Assembly: GCA_964519405.1 (NCBI GenBank) | Contig: CAZFLA010000143.1 | Span: 1 to 9,156 of the forward strand | Length of the DNA: 9,156 nt | Reading direction: 5' to 3' | DNA from: G963677485 sp964519405 | Lineage (GTDB): Bacteria > Armatimonadota > HRBIN16 | Part shown: positions 6,007 through 9,156 of the stretch, one piece after another | Position numbering within the stretch: position 1 is the first letter of the stretch | Layout: each line of letters begins with the position of its first letter | Made by a program: the position numbers and the translations under genes | Notes under the pieces: model-generated | Seen by the model: only the letters and a program-made list of their open reading frames with translations | Databases searched by the model: none | Told to the model about the DNA's origin: nothing

Positions 6007-7623
6007 ATGAATAGCAGCAAGAAGACAGCGATTATCGTGGGGGCAGGGCCTGCAGGATTGACCGCTGCATATGAATTGTTAAGCCGCACCGATATTACCC
6101 CAATTGTGTTTGAAGCAAGTGACTCGATAGGCGGCATCTCTAGAACCGATAAATTTGAGGGCAACCGCATAGACATCGGCGGCCACAGGTTTTTTTCCAA
6201 ATCGCTGCGGGTGATGGACTGGTGGTTTAACGTAATGCCCCCCCAAAGCAAACCCAGCTGCGACGACATATCACTAAACCGCGATGTGGAACTGCACAAA
6301 AACTTCACCGTGAAACCATTGAAAAGTCCGACCGCTGTCGAACAGTCAAACCGTGATCCTGAAGTTGATGATCGGGTGATGCTAAACCGAAGCCGTCTCT
6401 CTCGGATTTTGTTTTTGCGCAGATTCTTTGATTACCCCATAAACCTATCGGCGCAGACACTGCGTAACCTGGGTATAGCCAGGGTATGGCGTATAGGCTG
6501 CGGGTATATCGCCGCGAAGCTAGCGCCTCGTAAAGAAGTGAATACGCTGGAGGACTTCCTGGTTAACCAGTTTGGTTACGAGCTATACTGCACGTTCTTC
6601 AGGGACTATACGGAGAAGGTATGGGGCGTTCCCTGTAATAAGATATCCGCCGAGTGGGGTGCACAACGCATCAAAGGTCTCTCACTAAGTAAAGCCGTGC
6701 TGCATGCTATTCGGTCGGCGTTGCCCAAACGACAAACCGACCAGTCGCAGGTGGAAACTAGCCTCATTGAACGCTTTTGGTATCCCAAGCTGGGTCCTGG
6801 GCAGTTGTGGGAGACGGTTGCTGATGATATCCGCAGTGCCGGCGGCGAGATACGCATGAATCATAAAGTGATAGGTCTGCATTCAGATGCTGCCCAGATC
6901 ACTGGTGTTGAAGTGCTCAACTGCATGACTGGTGAGAAGCAGACCATCTCCGCTGACTATGTCTTCAGCAGTATGCCGATTAAGGAACTCGTGCCGATGA
7001 TTGATAACCAACCATCGGCATCTGTTGCTGCTGTGGCAGAGGGATTGCAGTATCGCGATTTTATGACAGTAGGTGTTCTTGCTAAGAAACTGCAGCTTGA
7101 AAATAACACCAATCACCCTTCAGTCAACAATATCGTCCCAGACAACTGGATATACATACAAGAACCTGATGTTCGCGTTGGGCGCCTGCAGATATTCAAC
7201 AACTGGAGCCCATACATGGTTGCCGACCATAACAGTGTGTGGGTAGGTATGGAGTATTTTGCCAATGAGGGCGATGACCTGTGGTCTATGAATGACGAAG
7301 CATTTTGCCAATTTGCGGTTGATGAACTGGCGACCATCGGCATCGTGAAGAAAGAAGATGTGTTGAAGCATGTTCTCATACGTGTGCCCAAAGCATATCC
7401 TGCGTATTTCGGCAGTTACGACAAGTTTGAGCTTGTGCGAGACTACCTAAAGCAGTTTGAGAACCTATTTTGTATTGGCCGGAATGGTCAGCATAGGTAT
7501 AACAACCAGGATCACTCTATGCTTACAGCAATGGCAGCAGTTGATTATCTTTCGGGTGATATTGCCAATCGTGATGATGTGTGGAACGTAAATGCAGAGA
7601 GTGAATACCACGAATCAAAATGA
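6007..7623 (+). CDS. FAD-dependent oxidoreductase, UDP-galactopyranose mutase-like (COG1232-type)
   Basis: A 538-residue flavoprotein. The N-terminal Rossmann fold binds FAD through V11-G12-A13-G14-P15-A16-G17-L18 and E36 in 'VFEAS', followed by 'IGGISRT' (41-47). 'GGHRFFSKS' (58-66) is the block typical of proteins related to UDP-galactopyranose mutase and protoporphyrinogen oxidase. The insert leading into 'RSRLSRILFLRRFFDYPI' and the C-terminal FAD block 'IGRNGQHRYNNQDHSM' (490-505) match a group often found in exopolysaccharide and O-antigen loci. The substrate is probably a nucleotide- or lipid-linked sugar, but true Glf enzymes are shorter (about 380 residues), so Glf itself is not claimed. 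ATG 6007 puts the GxGxxG motif at the usual distance from the N terminus and has a Shine-Dalgarno site; a longer form from 5959 or 5965 is possible. It is divergent from the GT-C glycosyltransferase and ends 19 bp from the converging hemerythrin gene. Confidence 0.85.
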   Translation: MNSSKKTAIIVGAGPAGLTAAYELLSRTDITPIVFEASDSIGGISRTDKFEGNRIDIGGHRFFSKSLRVMDWWFNVMPPQSKPSCDDISLNRDVELHKNFTVKPLKSPTAVEQSNRDPEVDDRVMLNRSRLSRILFLRRFFDYPINLSAQTLRNLGIARVWRIGCGYIAAKLAPRKEVNTLEDFLVNQFGYELYCTFFRDYTEKVWGVPCNKISAEWGAQRIKGLSLSKAVLHAIRSALPKRQTDQSQVETSLIERFWYPKLGPGQLWETVADDIRSAGGEIRMNHKVIGLHSDAAQITGVEVLNCMTGEKQTISADYVFSSMPIKELVPMIDNQPSASVAAVAEGLQYRDFMTVGVLAKKLQLENNTNHPSVNNIVPDNWIYIQEPDVRVGRLQIFNNWSPYMVADHNSVWVGMEYFANEGDDLWSMNDEAFCQFAVDELATIGIVKKEDVLKHVLIRVPKAYPAYFGSYDKFELVRDYLKQFENLFCIGRNGQHRYNNQDHSMLTAMAAVDYLSGDIANRDDVWNVNAESEYHESK

Positions 7624-7642
7624 CTTGTGGTTAACTCGATCT

Positions 7643-8191
7643 TTATAAGTATGCCACGCTGAGGCGCTCAAGTATTAGCTGGTAGCGGAGACGGCCGGTT
7701 GCGCTAAGGCGGTCGACTTCAAACTGGTCAATTTGCTGCGATAACTCCGTGTGCTGCTGCTGCGACAGCAGCTGCTGTGCGGCCGAGTAGACAAGCATCT
7801 CTTCCTTCATCATGTGATTTTGCAGCAGCTTGCTGCATCCGTATGCGGCTGTGGTGAATGCCTGTGCGGCTTGGGTTTGTGTGTTCACAGTTGTGATGCT
7901 TTTGTTCATCGATGATATATACTCGCGGCCATGGGTATGCTCATATAGCATCACACTGATACGGCTGCTTTCAGATGAAGAACCAAGTTGGGATATCAGC
8001 GGGAACAGCAACTGTTCCTCTTTGCTGTGATGGCATTGATCTGCATATACGCTGAAATACTCTACCAACTCCTCGGTGTCCAGAGTATCAATCAGCCGAC
8101 CGTTCAACAGTTCGTCGGCAAGCTTCTCCAGAATTACGCAAGCGGTGTATATCTGTTCGTGTTCGGCCTGAAGTTGGGTGATGGCTTTCAT
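7643..8191 (-). CDS. Hemerythrin-like HHE domain protein
   Basis: A 182-residue, all-helical cytoplasmic protein with the metal ligands of the hemerythrin/HHE family: H11-E12 in 'EHEQI', H54-H55-x-x-E58-E59 in 'HHSKEE', E84-H85 with G88-R89 in 'EHTHGRE', and H126 with E130-E131 in 'HMMKEE'. This pattern binds a di-iron centre. Relatives sense or bind O2 or NO, or help repair iron centres; which of these applies cannot be told. The middle of the last helix is Gln-rich ('QQLLSQQQ'), written with CAG/CTG codons. ATG 8191 is chosen because AAGGGG lies 5 nt upstream; an upstream TTG at 8233 would add 14 residues, has no such site and lies within the hairpin. The gene is 65 bp downstream of the esterase and shows no promoter of its own, so cotranscription is likely. 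Confidence 0.85.
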   Translation of the reverse strand: MKAITQLQAEHEQIYTACVILEKLADELLNGRLIDTLDTEELVEYFSVYADQCHHSKEEQLLFPLISQLGSSSESSRISVMLYEHTHGREYISSMNKSITTVNTQTQAAQAFTTAAYGCSKLLQNHMMKEEMLVYSAAQQLLSQQQHTELSQQIDQFEVDRLSATGRLRYQLILERLSVAYL

Positions 8192-8196
8192 GAAAT

Positions 8197-8202
8197 CCCC
8201 TT
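8197..8202 (-). promoter_or_regulatory. Shine-Dalgarno site of the hemerythrin gene
   Basis: The minus strand reads AAGGGG, then ATTTC, then ATG (8191). It decides the start against the upstream TTG at 8233. Confidence 0.7.
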
Positions 8203-8213
8203 GTTGGTAAGAG

Positions 8214-8249
8214 CAGCGGTCGGGAACAGACAACTATTCCAGACCGCTG
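8214..8249 (-). other. Strong intergenic hairpin between esterase and hemerythrin genes
   Basis: Arms 8214-8226 and 8237-8249 pair at 12 of 13 positions (8 bp, one G/A mismatch, then 4 bp) around a 10-nt loop. It begins 7 nt after the esterase stop on the minus strand. No T-run follows (GCTCTTACC), so it is a poor intrinsic terminator. It could be an mRNA processing or stabilising element, a partial attenuator, or a symmetric DNA operator for the hemerythrin gene. Confidence 0.55.
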
Positions 8250-8256
8250 AATGCGT

Positions 8257-9156
8257 CTACTTATGGAGTTTGGTGAGAAAACCATTCGCTTTGAGCCATT
8301 CGCCAAGCCGATCCAGGTAAAAATCGGCACCTCCACCCTTGTTCAGAAACCCGTGAGAACCTATCTGATAGGCGTGTAGTTCCGCTTTGCCTCCGCCATC
8401 GTGATATGCACGGAAGAGCTCCATCGTCTGGCTGAATGCAATGGGATCATCAGCTGCCACCGCCAGGAAGAGCGGCGGTGCGGGCTTTGGCATCTTGTGG
8501 GGCAAGCCGACACCATATATGACTGCCGCGAAATCAGGGCGACCATCAACCGGTCCATATACCGATTCCGAGGTGACCACGCCTCCAGCCGAGTATCCCA
8601 TCATACCCACTCTGTCTGCTGCGTAGCCATACTTGCCAGCCAGGCTGCGTACAACACGGATGGCCTGTTGACCATCGGCGACGGCCATATCAACAAGGTC
8701 CTGTCCTTTTTGTGCTTTATATTTACCAATCAGCTCTAACTTATCCGGTTGTGACTCGGAACGGCTTTCCTCAACGACATCTTGCGCGCCGGGGCCTGTA
8801 TAAAGCAGTCGGTATTTAAGTATGAAGGCGTCTATACCGAAGGAGTTGAGTTTCTTAGCAACATCAACACCCTCATAGCTTAACATTAGCGCCCCAAAGC
8901 CGCCTCCAGGTGCCACAACCATGGCAGTTCCTACTGCTTTGCGCCGATCAGCAGGATAATACTGCAGCGTCGGCTTTACCACATCCCGCCCAATGGGCAT
9001 ACCATTAGGTGCAACCTCCAAGCGCTCTTTCCAATCCCAGTTCTCAGTACCTGGTGCGGCTCCTGGCCACACAGCGATTTCCTCTTGCGGCTTGATCTCA
9101 GCCGCCGCACATTTCTTTGCGCATGTCGTCAACCGCACACGGGCGCAACCCTTCAG
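8257..9156 (-). CDS. Alpha/beta-hydrolase esterase (BD-FAE/acetyl-xylan-esterase-like), N terminus incomplete
   Basis: At least 293 residues from a GTG at 9138, but the frame has no stop up to the right edge, so the true start may lie outside. Numbered from that GTG, the fold has an oxyanion loop 'PGGGF' (77-81), the nucleophile elbow G181-Y182-S183-A184-G185-G186, an acid at D230 or D231 ('VAADDP') and the catalytic His H262 in 'GSHGF'. 'VWPGAAPG' at 23-30 is a common first motif of secreted carbohydrate esterases of this group, which remove acetyl or feruloyl groups from xylan-like chains. A signal peptide would be expected before it, but the visible Cys- and basic-rich N-terminal stretch does not resemble one. 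No Shine-Dalgarno precedes the GTG. The gene lies upstream of the hemerythrin gene on the same strand. The exact substrate is unknown. Confidence 0.85.
   Translation of the reverse strand: MKGCARVRLTTCAKKCAAAEIKPQEEIAVWPGAAPGTENWDWKERLEVAPNGMPIGRDVVKPTLQYYPADRRKAVGTAMVVAPGGGFGALMLSYEGVDVAKKLNSFGIDAFILKYRLLYTGPGAQDVVEESRSESQPDKLELIGKYKAQKGQDLVDMAVADGQQAIRVVRSLAGKYGYAADRVGMMGYSAGGVVTSESVYGPVDGRPDFAAVIYGVGLPHKMPKPAPPLFLAVAADDPIAFSQTMELFRAYHDGGGKAELHAYQIGSHGFLNKGGGADFYLDRLGEWLKANGFLTKLHK

Noticed and set aside
7740..7785. CTG/CAG-rich stretch that could be a triplet repeat or hairpin
   Set aside because: It is explained by a Gln- and Leu-rich helix of the hemerythrin protein.
7988..8320. A 110-codon plus-strand open frame
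   Set aside because: It is antisense to the hemerythrin gene and the following gap; the opposite strand holds the conserved metal ligands.

Overview
The window is bacterial: ORFs are dense, Shine-Dalgarno sites are clear and base composition is mid-range. Nothing here fixes the species. The large glycoside hydrolases, with a GH42-like barrel and a GATase-like domain ending in a 'TSxYSxAP...LLRN...AGVHxYT...ANRS' block, recall proteins common in Armatimonadota and the Lentisphaerae/Verrucomicrobia group. That attribution is from memory and is not proven by the sequence. No rRNA, tRNA, CRISPR array, integrase or transposase was found.

Left third (1-4460): the 3' end of one large GH-A-type glycosidase runs in from the left edge and is followed by a complete 992-residue paralogue on the same strand. 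The two C-terminal domains align without gaps over 233 residues and are about half identical by eye. Between them, on the opposite strand, is a compact hicB-hicA toxin-antitoxin cassette. The 165-bp gap between hicB and the second glycosidase has a perfect TATAAT for hicBA inside a 7-bp inverted repeat, a second near-palindrome, and a possible hairpin over the glycosidase ribosome-binding site.

Middle (4461-7623): a polytopic GT-C (ArnT/PMT-like) membrane glycosyltransferase on the minus strand converges on the glycosidase across a perfect 15-bp terminator stem. It is divergent from a UDP-galactopyranose-mutase-like FAD oxidoreductase. The divergent region carries two perfect 12-bp palindromes, an 8-bp inverted repeat and a good promoter for the oxidoreductase. 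Together these two genes suggest surface glycan or glycolipid synthesis.

Right (7624-9156): a hemerythrin-like HHE protein and an alpha/beta-hydrolase esterase, both on the minus strand and probably cotranscribed, with a strong hairpin between them. The esterase reading frame is still open at the right edge. The glycosidases and the esterase fit breakdown of a decorated polysaccharide, while the GT-C enzyme and the oxidoreductase fit glycan assembly. I see no clear sign of a wholly new system. The most unusual elements are the palindrome-rich divergent regulatory region, the hicBA operator and the divergent glycosidase active site.
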